Below, piece after piece: positions 9,361-17,832 of a stretch of DNA of 64,000 bases. Below the pieces are notes generated by a model. It did not search any database. It saw only the letters and a list, made by a program, of their open reading frames with translations, and was not told the DNA's origin. The number at the start of each line of letters is the position of its first letter. Positions within the stretch are counted from its first letter, which is position 1. Both the position numbers and the translations under genes were made by a program. Origin of the DNA: Pectinatus sottacetonis (GTDB taxonomy: Bacteria > Bacillota > Negativicutes > Selenomonadales > Selenomonadaceae); the NCBI RefSeq assembly GCF_015732155.1, contig NZ_WIQK01000001.1:1002001-1066000 (forward strand), in the 5' to 3' direction.

Positions 9361-10080
9361 CTAACGATTTGAAGAAGACAACTTATACTCAATAAACTTT
9401 ACACAATGTGACAAGGGAACACTTATTATTAAATATGCAATAGCCAGATAAGTATAAGCCTCAATAGTATAAAAGGTTTGTGATGCAAAAGTTTGCGTAC
9501 GCAGCAAAAGTTCATTAACAGCCACATATGCCAATAAAGAGGTATCTTTTATCATCATAACAAGATAATTTCCAAGAGAGGGAATTATACTGCGCAGTGC
9601 CTGCGGCATTATAATACGAAAAAGGGCTTCATATCTCCCAAATCCCAAAACTAAGGCTGCTTCTGTTTGCCCTTTATCTATTGATAGAAGACCTGCTCTT
9701 ATTACTTCTGACATATAGCAGCCATAATTAATTCCAAGGCCTACTATTCCTGCCGTCAATGGCTTAATCTGCGCATCAACTTTATATCCAAGCATAGCCG
9801 CAATCAAATCAATAATTAGTGGTACTACATAATATATATATACCAATTGTACCAACAGCGGTGTTCCTCTAATCACTTCTAAAAATCCATATAAAAATAT
9901 CTTTATTGGTTTCCATCCATATAACCGCCCGATAGCAATAAATATACCTGCAATAGTTGCCAAAATAAAACCAAAAAAAGTTGCCTCCAAAACCACTCCT
10001 AATCCATGGATCAAAGATGGGACAAGATATTGTGCTGCTGCTTTAAAGTGTAACTGCCCCAGTATACCATTCATATTCAT
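9361..10080 (-). CDS. Polar amino acid ABC transporter permease
   Basis: 239 residues with about five membrane segments. Signatures are the HisM/GlnP-type [17 protein letters not shown] near residues 65-85 and the EAA loop [22 protein letters not shown] near 140-160 that docks the ATPase. Its start codon overlaps the stop codon of the ATPase gene in an ATGA arrangement, so the two are co-translated; the binding-protein gene follows after 66 bases. It forms the membrane channel of the importer. Confidence 0.92.
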   Translation of the reverse strand: MNMNGILGQLHFKAAAQYLVPSLIHGLGVVLEATFFGFILATIAGIFIAIGRLYGWKPIKIFLYGFLEVIRGTPLLVQLVYIYYVVPLIIDLIAAMLGYKVDAQIKPLTAGIVGLGINYGCYMSEVIRAGLLSIDKGQTEAALVLGFGRYEALFRIIMPQALRSIIPSLGNYLVMMIKDTSLLAYVAVNELLLRTQTFASQTFYTIEAYTYLAIAYLIISVPLSHCVKFIEYKLSSSNR

Positions 10081-10805
10081 ACCCCCAATAATACCCTATT
10101 TAAAAACTGCTGTGTACGTTCCTGTTTAGGATGGTTAAATATTTCACCAGGATGCCCTTCTTCAACAATATAACCCTTATCCATAAAAACGACTCGGTCA
10201 GATACATCACGGGCAAATCCCATTTCGTGGGTAACAATAACCATTGACATCCCATCTTTTCTAAGATCTTTCATTACATTCAAAACTTCATTCACTAATT
10301 CAGGGTCAAGTGCCGATGTAGGTTCATCAAATAAAAGCATTTTTGGCTGCATAGCAAGTGCTCTTGCTATAGCGACACGCTGCTGTTGACCGCCTGATAA
10401 CTGTGCCGGATAAGAATCAGCTTTATCAGACAGTCCCACTTTAGCAAGTAGCTCGCGGGCCAGTTTCTCTGCGTCTTTCTTTTTCATTTTTTTTACATGC
10501 ATCGGTGCATATATAATATTCTTCAACACATTAAACATCGGAAATAAATTAAATTTCTGGAATACCATACCTACTTCCTTACGCAGGCGTTTGCTGTCAA
10601 GTTTATCATCAAGTAGTGTTCCATCATAGTAAATCTGCCCTCCTGTTGGTATTTCAAGCAGATTCAAACAGCGCAGAAACGTGCTTTTTCCTGAACCAGA
10701 AGGACCTATTATACAAATAACTTCTCCATCATCTATTCTCATAGTAATATTTTTCAATACTTCAGTCTTACCATAATTCTTTTTCAAATCGAATATATTA
10801 AACAT
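10077..10805 (-). CDS. Polar amino acid ABC transporter ATPase
   Basis: 242 residues from the ATG at 10805, which has a GAGGTG site six bases upstream; a longer frame lacks a site. It contains Walker [10 protein letters not shown], the Q-loop [15 protein letters not shown], the ABC signature [15 protein letters not shown], Walker [14 protein letters not shown] and the switch histidine in [12 protein letters not shown]. This is the GlnQ/HisP subfamily. It powers the permease next to it. First gene of the ATPase-permease-binding protein operon, preceded by a leader with a terminator-like hairpin. Confidence 0.95.
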   Translation of the reverse strand: MFNIFDLKKNYGKTEVLKNITMRIDDGEVICIIGPSGSGKSTFLRCLNLLEIPTGGQIYYDGTLLDDKLDSKRLRKEVGMVFQKFNLFPMFNVLKNIIYAPMHVKKMKKKDAEKLARELLAKVGLSDKADSYPAQLSGGQQQRVAIARALAMQPKMLLFDEPTSALDPELVNEVLNVMKDLRKDGMSMVIVTHEMGFARDVSDRVVFMDKGYIVEEGHPGEIFNHPKQERTQQFLNRVLLGV

Positions 10806-10825
10806 GCCAAACACCTCTTCATAAG

Positions 10826-10866
10826 TAAAAAGAACGCCCATCTTCCTTTACAGAAGATGAGCGCCC
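10826..10866 (-). promoter_or_regulatory. Terminator-like hairpin in the leader of the amino acid ABC operon
   Basis: On the minus strand a 14-base arm (10866-10853) pairs, with G-U wobbles, with 10845-10832 and is followed by TTTTT, only 21 bases before the ATPase start. GAGC...GCTC just upstream could form a competing hairpin. This looks like a transcription attenuator; no T-box or known riboswitch core was recognised. Confidence 0.5.
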
Positions 10867-10896
10867 TTGCTCCATATATTCTCAGCTATTGGATTT

Positions 10897-10970
10897 ATTT
10901 TATCATGTATGTCGCAAGCCAGTCAATGTACATAAGCACAATTTTTTTATTTGTTTTTGGTATTATAGCA
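10897..10970 (-). promoter_or_regulatory. Candidate promoters of the amino acid ABC operon
   Basis: Two minus-strand candidates: an extended -10 TGCTATAAT at 10970-10962, and TTGACT with an 18-base spacer and TAAAAT at 10926-10897. Either would give an 80-150 base leader containing the hairpin. The rest of 10971-11265 is AT-rich with nothing I can identify. Confidence 0.4.
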
Positions 10971-11265
10971 CAATTTTCCATATACATGACACACATATAT
11001 GCAAATAAAGTTATATATATTTTCTTATTTTTGTTAAAGTATAACTGTTTTCCAACTATTTAATATAATATTTTTTATCATATCCTAAATAATTTTCTTA
11101 CCACCGCACAGTATATTTACCCAAAAATTTTCTCGTATGATGTTTTTTAACTTAATTTTCACTCTGGTTTAGTTACTTTTATCCATTATTATTCTTTGCA
11201 TCTACTGGATATTTGTGTTATTTTCATGGATTTTTTTATAGCTATTTATTTTTTGTAAAGCAGCA

Positions 11266-11808
11266 TCATTCATTATCTGATAAATTTTCCTCATATGGCA
11301 TTACTTCTGCCAGATACTTTTTTCCTTTCAATGCTACTTCTATATCATTAAGCACCGCTTCCGAATCGGCACAGACTTTATGAAAATGATATCCTGATGT
11401 TATGTTCATAAGCGGCGTCGACTTGCCATTTTTTATATCATTAAGAAAATCCTTTATGTCACGCCGGCTTCTAATATTTAATCTGGCTGTCATTTTACCA
11501 TATACCCGATGATTTATCGTAACATCAACAACAGTTCCTCCTAAATCAACAATAGTCTTAAGCTCATCCTCTGTCTGTTCATTAGTGTGATGTACCTTAA
11601 ATAACCGCGTAAACTTATGTCCATCACTAAAAAGATAGCCTCTGTTAGTAGATATTATATGATATTTTTTTGCCCGTAGAATGGCAATATCCTGAACAAC
11701 CACCTGTCTGCTAACCCCTGTCAGCTGTCCTAAAGCCATACCTGATAAAGGTTCATCGGAATTTTGTATAGCCTCTATAATGATTTTCCTTCGTTGCTGT
11801 CCTGTCAT
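11266..11808 (-). CDS. niaR: Niacin-responsive transcriptional repressor NiaR
   Basis: 180 residues. An N-terminal winged helix-turn-helix (residues 1-60, LTGVSRQVVVQDIAILRAKKY) is joined to a C-terminal 3H domain, named for three conserved histidines; His-rich stretches are visible around VHHTNE, TINHRVYG and SGYHFHKV. NiaR represses NAD synthesis and niacin uptake genes when nicotinic acid is present. It is the last gene of nadA-nadB-nadC-niaR, 86 bases after nadC, which fits autoregulation. A GGAGG site supports the start. Confidence 0.92.
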   Translation of the reverse strand: MTGQQRRKIIIEAIQNSDEPLSGMALGQLTGVSRQVVVQDIAILRAKKYHIISTNRGYLFSDGHKFTRLFKVHHTNEQTEDELKTIVDLGGTVVDVTINHRVYGKMTARLNIRSRRDIKDFLNDIKNGKSTPLMNITSGYHFHKVCADSEAVLNDIEVALKGKKYLAEVMPYEENLSDNE

Positions 11809-11894
11809 TACTCTTCCTCCCTCTTTAATCAGCAGGATTAATCTCGCATTTTGAACAGTATGCCCACATATAAAATGCCATCGTCATTTACTAC

Positions 11895-12764
11895 TTAACA
11901 ATTATACACCGTACCAAATACACGCAGGTTTTTCAGACTAATATCAAGTATCGGCGCTGAATGAGTAAGTGCCCCGCTCGAAATAAAATCCACTCCGACA
12001 GACACTATTTTTTCTATATTAGCCTTATTTATATTACCTGAACATTCCGTTACTGCTCTTCCATCAATCAATGCCACCGCTTGTTTCATGTCATCTACTG
12101 ACATGTTATCAAGCATGATGATATCAGCTCCAGCTTCAACTGCATCTTTGACCATTTGCAGGCTTTCTGTTTCCACCTCAATTTTACGAACAAACGGAGC
12201 ATATTTCTTAGCCGTCAATATGGCCTCTTTTACCCCTCCAGCTGCATTTATATGATTATCTTTAAGCAAAACACCATCTGACAAATTATAACGGTGATTT
12301 AATCCACCACCTATTCTTACCGCATATTTTTCAAAAATTCTCATGCACGGTGTCGTTTTCCGTGTATCAAGCAATTTGGTTCTGCTGCCATCTAAAAGCT
12401 TTACTACTGCCGCAGTATATGTGGCTATCCCACTCATGCGCTGCAAATAGTTAAGTGCTGTCCTTTCCCCTGACAACAAAACTCTGACATCACCTGTTAC
12501 TACAGCCATTTTATCACCATGATGCACCACGTCACCATCATGTACATAAAATTCTACTTTCGTCCTGGGATCAAGCAGTTCAAAAACACGTTTAAAAACA
12601 TCTAGTCCGGCTATTATTCCCTCCTGCTTGCAGATCAGCTCCACATCACCTTTTTTATATTCAGCCATGATGGCATTAGTTGATACATCTTCACTGCTGA
12701 TATCTTCCTCTAAAGCCATTTTTATGTATTTATCAGCCGCTATTTTCATTGTTATATTATTCAT
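11895..12764 (-). CDS. nadC: Nicotinate-nucleotide pyrophosphorylase (quinolinate phosphoribosyltransferase)
   Basis: 289 residues, standard length. It converts quinolinate and PRPP to nicotinate mononucleotide with loss of CO2. Family motifs are SGERTALNYLQRMSGIAT, the LDTRKTTPCMR phosphoribosyl-binding loop, GGGLNHRYNLSDGVLLKDNH, KIEVETESL and the C-terminal SSGALTHSAP. The start codon overlaps the nadB stop (ATGA), so the two are coupled. Third gene of the de novo NAD operon. Confidence 0.96.
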   Translation of the reverse strand: MNNITMKIAADKYIKMALEEDISSEDVSTNAIMAEYKKGDVELICKQEGIIAGLDVFKRVFELLDPRTKVEFYVHDGDVVHHGDKMAVVTGDVRVLLSGERTALNYLQRMSGIATYTAAVVKLLDGSRTKLLDTRKTTPCMRIFEKYAVRIGGGLNHRYNLSDGVLLKDNHINAAGGVKEAILTAKKYAPFVRKIEVETESLQMVKDAVEAGADIIMLDNMSVDDMKQAVALIDGRAVTECSGNINKANIEKIVSVGVDFISSGALTHSAPILDISLKNLRVFGTVYNC

Positions 12765-13948
12765 ACTGCATTTTCACCAACTGTTCTTTTCGCAATTTCC
12801 CGTGCTGCCCGGGCCGCAAAGACCAAACTTTCCAGCAGACTGTTACTGGCCAGACGATTCTTACCATGTACACCGTTACAGCTTGTTTCACCCACAGCAA
12901 AAAGATTGGGCATCGTAGTTTCCGAATTACTATTTACATGCACTCCACCCATAAAATAATGCTGTGCCGGAACAACCGGAATCAACTCTTTTAATATATT
13001 ATATCCTTCTTCCCTGCATTTTTCGTAAATATGCGGAAAATGGTTTAAAATAACATCCTGGGGAACTTTTTCAAAAGACATCCAAACATGTTTTGATCCT
13101 TCTTTTTCCATTTCAGCATAGATAGCTTTAGACACAACATCCCGCGGCAGCAGTTCATTTACGAATCGCTGTTTTTTGTTATTTAAAAGTATTGCATTTT
13201 CTCCACGAGCCGATTCCGATATAAGAAAACTCCGCCCTTTATTTTCCGTATAAAGACTCGTCGGATGGATCTGTACATAGTCCATATGTTCCAGCTCGAC
13301 ATTATGTTTTTTGGCAATACGGCACCCATCGCCTGTCAAATGGGGAAAATTTGTTGAATGTTCATATAAACCACCGATTCCACCTGTTGCCATCACAACA
13401 AATGGTGCTTTTATTATAAGCTCATTTTTATCTTTTGTCTGTGCTTTTATTCCCTGGCAGGTTTTATCCTTCTCCACAACATCGACCATAGTCACATATT
13501 CAGCTAATTTTACATTGTCCAGTTTGCGTACTTGTTCCAGCAAAGTCGTGGTAATTTCTTTTCCCGTCACATCTTCATGAAAACAAATACGCGCCCGTGA
13601 GTGAGCCCCCTCACGAGTATATTTTAATGTTCCATCCGCATTTTTTTCGAACCGCACGCCCAGCCGCAAAAGATCATTAATTACTGTCCGGCTCGAGCGA
13701 ATCATAATATCTACACTTTCCCGTCTGTTTTCATAATGTCCTGCCTTCATTGTATCTTCAAAATAAGCCTCATAATCATCAGGATCATGTAAAACACAAA
13801 TTCCTCCCTGCGCAAGCATGGAATCACTGCTTTCCACATCCGATTTTGTTATCATAAGGATTTTTTTATCACGCGGCAGGTTTAATGCCGTATATAATCC
13901 TCCCACACCACAACCAACTATAACAACATCATACTCCATATTTTCCAT
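12761..13948 (-). CDS. nadB: L-aspartate oxidase, short form
   Basis: 395 residues; the well-studied enzymes are about 500-540. The FAD-binding GCGVGGLYTALNLP opening, MLAQGGICVL, the REGAHSRARICFHEDVTG substrate segment, the HPTSLY motif, ESARGENAILLN and the closing GVHGKNRLASNSLLESLVFA are all present. The protein stops about 15 residues after that last motif, so the C-terminal helical domain of the long form is absent. It oxidises aspartate to iminoaspartate for NadA. In operon between nadA (20-base gap) and nadC (4-base overlap). Other succinate-dehydrogenase-like flavoproteins are excluded by context. Confidence 0.92.
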   Translation of the reverse strand: MENMEYDVVIVGCGVGGLYTALNLPRDKKILMITKSDVESSDSMLAQGGICVLHDPDDYEAYFEDTMKAGHYENRRESVDIMIRSSRTVINDLLRLGVRFEKNADGTLKYTREGAHSRARICFHEDVTGKEITTTLLEQVRKLDNVKLAEYVTMVDVVEKDKTCQGIKAQTKDKNELIIKAPFVVMATGGIGGLYEHSTNFPHLTGDGCRIAKKHNVELEHMDYVQIHPTSLYTENKGRSFLISESARGENAILLNNKKQRFVNELLPRDVVSKAIYAEMEKEGSKHVWMSFEKVPQDVILNHFPHIYEKCREEGYNILKELIPVVPAQHYFMGGVHVNSNSETTMPNLFAVGETSCNGVHGKNRLASNSLLESLVFAARAAREIAKRTVGENAV

Positions 13949-13968
13949 TTATATTATCTCCTTTATTT

Positions 13969-14871
13969 TCAAGCCAGCTCAAGCATCTTCAATAGTGTCT
14001 TTTTGGCCGGTTCTACCAATTCTGTCGGCACTTCAACACTATTTTCCCCTGTTCTCAACACAGTGAGAACTGCATCAAAAGTATTCAATTTCATATTAAG
14101 GCACTTAGGCACTGTTTCTGTAAAATAAAAATTTTTGTCGGCTTTTTCCTGTTCTAACTTATATTTGACGCCTATTTCTGTAGCAATAATAAATTCCTTA
14201 TGTTTACTTGTAGCTGTATAATTAATTATCCCACTTGTTGAGCCTACATAATCAGCAGCTTTTACTATATCTTCATTGCATTCAGGATGAACCAGTATAA
14301 GAGCATCAGGATGTATTTTTTTTAGTTTTTCTATCTGGTCATACCGCATATGCTCGTGAATAGGACAAAATCCATCATTAAAAATAAATTGTTTATCAGG
14401 TACCTGACTGGCAACATAGCGTCCAAGATTTTTATCTGGGATAAAAAGAATATTCTTATTGGGTATATTCTTTACTATGTTTACCGCATTAGCCGATGTA
14501 ACACACACATCTGAGTATGATTTTGTTTCTGTAGTTGAATTAACATAGCATACCACCGCCAAATCCTCATATTTTTCACGGGTGCATTTTATAAAATTAT
14601 TATCTATCATATGTGCCATAAAACAATCTGCCCTGGCATCTGGCATTAATACCGTTTTATCAGGATTAAGAAGCTTAGCACATTCTCCCATAAATCTTAC
14701 TCCAGCAAAAACAATTGTCCGGCATTCCAGTTTAGCAGCTATTTTGCTCAGATAAAAAGAATCGCCAACATAATCCGCTATATCCTGCACTTCAGATGAA
14801 GCATAATAATGTGCGAGAATAACAGCATCCCTTTCTTTTTTTAACCGTATTATTTCTTCAATCTTAGTCAT
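13969..14871 (-). CDS. nadA: Quinolinate synthase A
   Basis: 300 residues from the ATG at 14871, six bases after GGAGAG; upstream in-frame ATGs are badly spaced. NadA joins iminoaspartate and dihydroxyacetone phosphate to quinolinate using a [4Fe-4S] cluster. Three cluster cysteines are visible in FMGECAKLL, VHPECNEDIV and PKCLNMKL. HYYASSEVQDIADYVGDS near the N terminus and FIPDKNLGRYVA are further family signatures. First gene of the nad operon. Confidence 0.96.
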   Translation of the reverse strand: MTKIEEIIRLKKERDAVILAHYYASSEVQDIADYVGDSFYLSKIAAKLECRTIVFAGVRFMGECAKLLNPDKTVLMPDARADCFMAHMIDNNFIKCTREKYEDLAVVCYVNSTTETKSYSDVCVTSANAVNIVKNIPNKNILFIPDKNLGRYVASQVPDKQFIFNDGFCPIHEHMRYDQIEKLKKIHPDALILVHPECNEDIVKAADYVGSTSGIINYTATSKHKEFIIATEIGVKYKLEQEKADKNFYFTETVPKCLNMKLNTFDAVLTVLRTGENSVEVPTELVEPAKKTLLKMLELA

Positions 14872-15039
14872 TAGCATCTCTCCATTAACTGTCAATTTTT
14901 AAATATTGGCAGATTTATATTTATCCGGTATCCTATGTTCAGGCACTTTCTGTCTTATAACCAAGGCAGATTACATACTCAAACCTCGATTGGTGAATAT
15001 TTTAAATAGCCTACTGTATTCATCAAACATTTCTATATG

Positions 15040-15053
15040 TGACTTATATGTCA
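15040..15053. promoter_or_regulatory. Candidate NiaR operator: palindrome at nadA start site
   Basis: TGAC-N6-GTCA palindrome (TGACTTATATGTCA) at the predicted transcription start of the nad operon, right after the -10 box. Its place and the presence of niaR in the operon suggest a repressor site; I did not match it to a published consensus. Confidence 0.4.
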
Positions 15054-15059
15054 AAATGC

Positions 15060-15088
15060 AGTATAGCAGATAATTTTACATATGACAA
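15060..15088 (-). promoter_or_regulatory. Promoter of nadA-nadB-nadC-niaR
   Basis: Minus strand TTGTCA, 17-base spacer, TATACT with an extended TG. Strong sigma-A match about 190 bases before nadA, divergent from the leuA promoter. Confidence 0.6.
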
Positions 15089-15168
15089 GACAGATGAATA
15101 ATATAAATCTAATGTATATATTCAAAACACCAGTTTTATTTTTTTTTGTAATTTTGTATACAAAATGC

Positions 15169-15197
15169 TTGTAATATTAATCTTAATGTGCTATTGT
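15169..15197 (+). promoter_or_regulatory. Promoter of the leuA T-box transcript
   Basis: TTGTAA, 17-base spacer, TATTGT with an extended TG. It places the start near 15204, just before the T-box stem I. Confidence 0.5.
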
Positions 15198-15204
15198 ATA
15201 TGTC

Positions 15205-15492
15205 ATACGAAAAATGCGTTGCAGAGGAATAGTAATATTTACCAAAAACTATCAGAGAGTTGTTGCATGGTGAAAAACAACAGTTTAGTAGATATGAACT
15301 CGCCTTGAAGCAGCTGTCTGAATGTTCCAAGTAGGTACAGCCGGGAACCCAACCGTTAAAATGGGAGGATATAATATCATTTTATGATACGTATCTGTAA
15401 AAGTGCATACTAAATTATTCTAGTATGAATTTGAGTGGTACCGCGAAAGCAAAGCCTTTCGTCTCTTTATACGAGACGAAAGGCTTTTTATT
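15205..15492 (+). ncRNA. T-box leader, leucine-specific (tRNA-Leu GAG)
   Basis: Recognised from the AGAGAG stem, the specifier context GAACTCG with codon CTC at 15299-15301 (leucine), the conserved GAGTGGTACCGCG antiterminator bulge near 15433-15445, and the terminator 15451-15490 whose arms (AAGCCTTTCGTCTC / GAGACGAAAGGCTT) end in a T-run. Uncharged tRNA-Leu would bind and let transcription proceed into leuA. A leucine specifier fits the gene downstream. Confidence 0.92.
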
Positions 15493-15599
15493 TTACATAT
15501 TTTCTATGTTATCAACTTCTGCCCACTCCCCCATAAAATCTGTTAATATAGAAAATCATTGTATTTTTAGCAAATTAATAATTATAGGAGGATCTTACC

Positions 15600-17297
15600 A
15601 TGTCTGTTATGAATAGCAAAAAGTATACAAAAAACTATTTTATGCCGCCAAAAATTGATATGAGCTGGACAGCAAAACAATTTCCTGACAAAGCTCCCGT
15701 TTGGTGCAGTGTAGATCTGCGAGACGGTAATCAAGCACTGGTTATTCCCATGAGCCTTGATGAAAAAATAGAATTTTATAAAATGCTCATACAAATAGGT
15801 TTCAAGGAAATAGAAGTAGGCTTTCCCGCTGCTTCTGAAACTGAATATGAATTTTTGCGTACACTTATAGAAAAAGATTTAATCCCTGATGATGTTACTG
15901 TGCAGGTTTTAACTCAGGCCCGTGAACACATAATAAAAAGGACTTTTGAAGCACTCGACGGTGTAAAAAACGCTATAGTACATGTATATAATTCCACATC
16001 TGTACCTCAGCGTGAACAAGTTTTTAAAAAATCAAAAGAAGATATAAAAAAGATTGCTGTCAACGGTGCATTAATGTTAAAAGAACTCACTGAACAAGCC
16101 GGACGTGATTATCGGTTTGAATATTCACCAGAAAGCTTTACCGGTACAGAAATTGATTATGCTTGTGATGTATGCAATGCAGTTCTTACTATATGGAAAC
16201 CATCACAGCAGCGCAAAGCTATTATAAATCTGCCTTCCACAGTTCAAATGTCCATGCCGCATATTTATGCTGCCCAGATAGCCTATATGTCAGATCACCT
16301 TAACTACCGCAATAATATTATCCTGTCACTTCATCCTCATAACGATCGTGGTACCGGAGTTGCCGATTCTGAAATGGGTCTTTTAGCTGGTGCCGACAGA
16401 ATAGAAGGTACTCTTTTCGGTAACGGCGAACGTACTGGCAATGCTGACATTGTCACAATTGCCATGAACATGATGGCACTTGGTGTTGACCCCAGATTAA
16501 ATTTCAGCAATATGCCTGAAATAGTCAAATTATACCAGCAGGTGACGCGTATGCGTGTATATGAACGCCAGCCTTATTCCGGTAATTTAGTCTTTGCCGC
16601 TTTTTCCGGTTCTCACCAGGATGCTATCGCCAAAGGCATGAAATGGCAGGAGGAACATCAGCCTGAACATTGGACAGTTCCTTATTTACTTATTGATCCT
16701 AAAGATATTGGCAGAAAATACGACGGCGATGTAATACGAATAAACAGCCAATCTGGAAAAGGCGGTGTTGCTTATATAATGGAACAAAAATACGGTCTTG
16801 ATATGCCAAAGAAAATGCGAGAGAATTTTGGCTATTGTGTAAAAAACGTCTCTGACCATCGCCACAAAGAGCTGCTTCCCGATGAAATATACAAAATATT
16901 TCAAGATACTTACGTGAATATAGAAACACCTGTTTCCTTAATAGATTTTAAGCTCAATAAAACAGCTGATAGTATGCGCAAGGGTTTTGTTCATCTTTAT
17001 ATCAATAAATGTGAAAAGAAATTAGGTGCTTATGGCAATGGACGTCTTGACGCTGTCAGCAATGCTCTTCAAGAAGAATTAAAAATAAACTATACTGATC
17101 TTATTTATAGTGAACATGCTATGGAAATAGGTTCTACATCAAGAGCAATGGCCTATATAGGAATCACCGATAAAGACAGTACAGTGTATTGGGGTGCCGG
17201 TATGGATACAGATATCATCACAGCTTCCGTAAAAGCACTCATAAGTGCTGTAAACAAACTTCCCGATATAAAAAAATTATGTAATAATAAAATCTAA
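15600..17297 (+). CDS. leuA: 2-isopropylmalate synthase (long LeuA2 type)
   Basis: 565 residues, the length of the LeuA2 branch (yeast and actinobacterial type) rather than the roughly 510-residue LeuA1. It condenses acetyl-CoA with 2-oxoisovalerate, the committed step to leucine. VDLRDGNQAL (metal-binding aspartate), EVGFPAASETEYEF, the metal-site LHPHNDRGTG and LFGNGERTGNADI are clear. The last 130 residues form the regulatory LeuA dimer domain that senses leucine. An AGGAGG site precedes the ATG, after the leucine T-box. It is separated from leuCDB by about 11 kb. Confidence 0.95.
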   Translation: MSVMNSKKYTKNYFMPPKIDMSWTAKQFPDKAPVWCSVDLRDGNQALVIPMSLDEKIEFYKMLIQIGFKEIEVGFPAASETEYEFLRTLIEKDLIPDDVTVQVLTQAREHIIKRTFEALDGVKNAIVHVYNSTSVPQREQVFKKSKEDIKKIAVNGALMLKELTEQAGRDYRFEYSPESFTGTEIDYACDVCNAVLTIWKPSQQRKAIINLPSTVQMSMPHIYAAQIAYMSDHLNYRNNIILSLHPHNDRGTGVADSEMGLLAGADRIEGTLFGNGERTGNADIVTIAMNMMALGVDPRLNFSNMPEIVKLYQQVTRMRVYERQPYSGNLVFAAFSGSHQDAIAKGMKWQEEHQPEHWTVPYLLIDPKDIGRKYDGDVIRINSQSGKGGVAYIMEQKYGLDMPKKMRENFGYCVKNVSDHRHKELLPDEIYKIFQDTYVNIETPVSLIDFKLNKTADSMRKGFVHLYINKCEKKLGAYGNGRLDAVSNALQEELKINYTDLIYSEHAMEIGSTSRAMAYIGITDKDSTVYWGAGMDTDIITASVKALISAVNKLPDIKKLCNNKI

Positions 17298-17472
17298 TTT
17301 ATTCATCATTTCTCTATTACAAAGCACCCGTAACAAAATTATGGTATCAAATCTAACGAAATTTTTATCTATTGTTAATCTCGTCCATATTTATTTTCTT
17401 TTCATTTTACACTATTACATTAATAATAATCATTTATTTTTATTAAATTCTATTTTTTAGTAATAATTTATC

Positions 17473-17501
17473 TTGACAAATTATTTTTTAAATAATAAAA
17501 T
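17473..17501 (+). promoter_or_regulatory. Promoter of the ilvD T-box transcript
   Basis: TTGACA, 17-base spacer, TAAAAT: a near-consensus sigma-A promoter in the 535-base gap after leuA, about 60 bases before the T-box. Confidence 0.65.
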
Positions 17502-17559
17502 GTATGTCAAAGTATTTTATGATTACATTTTTACAAAACAATATACCATATAAATTTTA

Positions 17560-17808
17560 TGACGAGAACGAGTATGCATTTTATTTGTTTTACAGAGAGT
17601 CAGTAATGCTGAAAACTGGCAAACAAATTTTGCAAAAAATCATCTCTAAAAAGCAACACTGAATCAAGTAAGTGAAGCCGTTTTTCCCCGTTACCGGAAA
17701 TGCGTATTTTATTTAAGTACGTCATAAGTGTATTTATCATTTAATGATAAATAAATCTGGGTGGTAACGCGGAAAATCCGTCCCTAATCATTAGGGATGG
17801 ATTTTATT
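17560..17808 (+). ncRNA. T-box leader, isoleucine-specific (tRNA-Ile)
   Basis: AGAGAGTCAG opens stem I, closed by ATCTCT; the specifier in that context is ATC (17639-17641), an isoleucine codon. The CTGGGTGGTAACGCGG antiterminator element lies at about 17757-17772. It is followed by a terminator hairpin (AATCCGTCCCT / AGGGATGGATT, 17774-17800) and a T-run. It should raise ilvD expression when tRNA-Ile is uncharged. Confidence 0.88.
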
Positions 17809-17832
17809 TTTTATATTTAAGGAGTTACAATT

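Noticed and set aside
10857-11063. Plus-strand frame of 68 codons opposite the ABC operon leader.
   Set aside because: It starts in the terminator stem, lacks a ribosome site, and looks like AT-rich noise.
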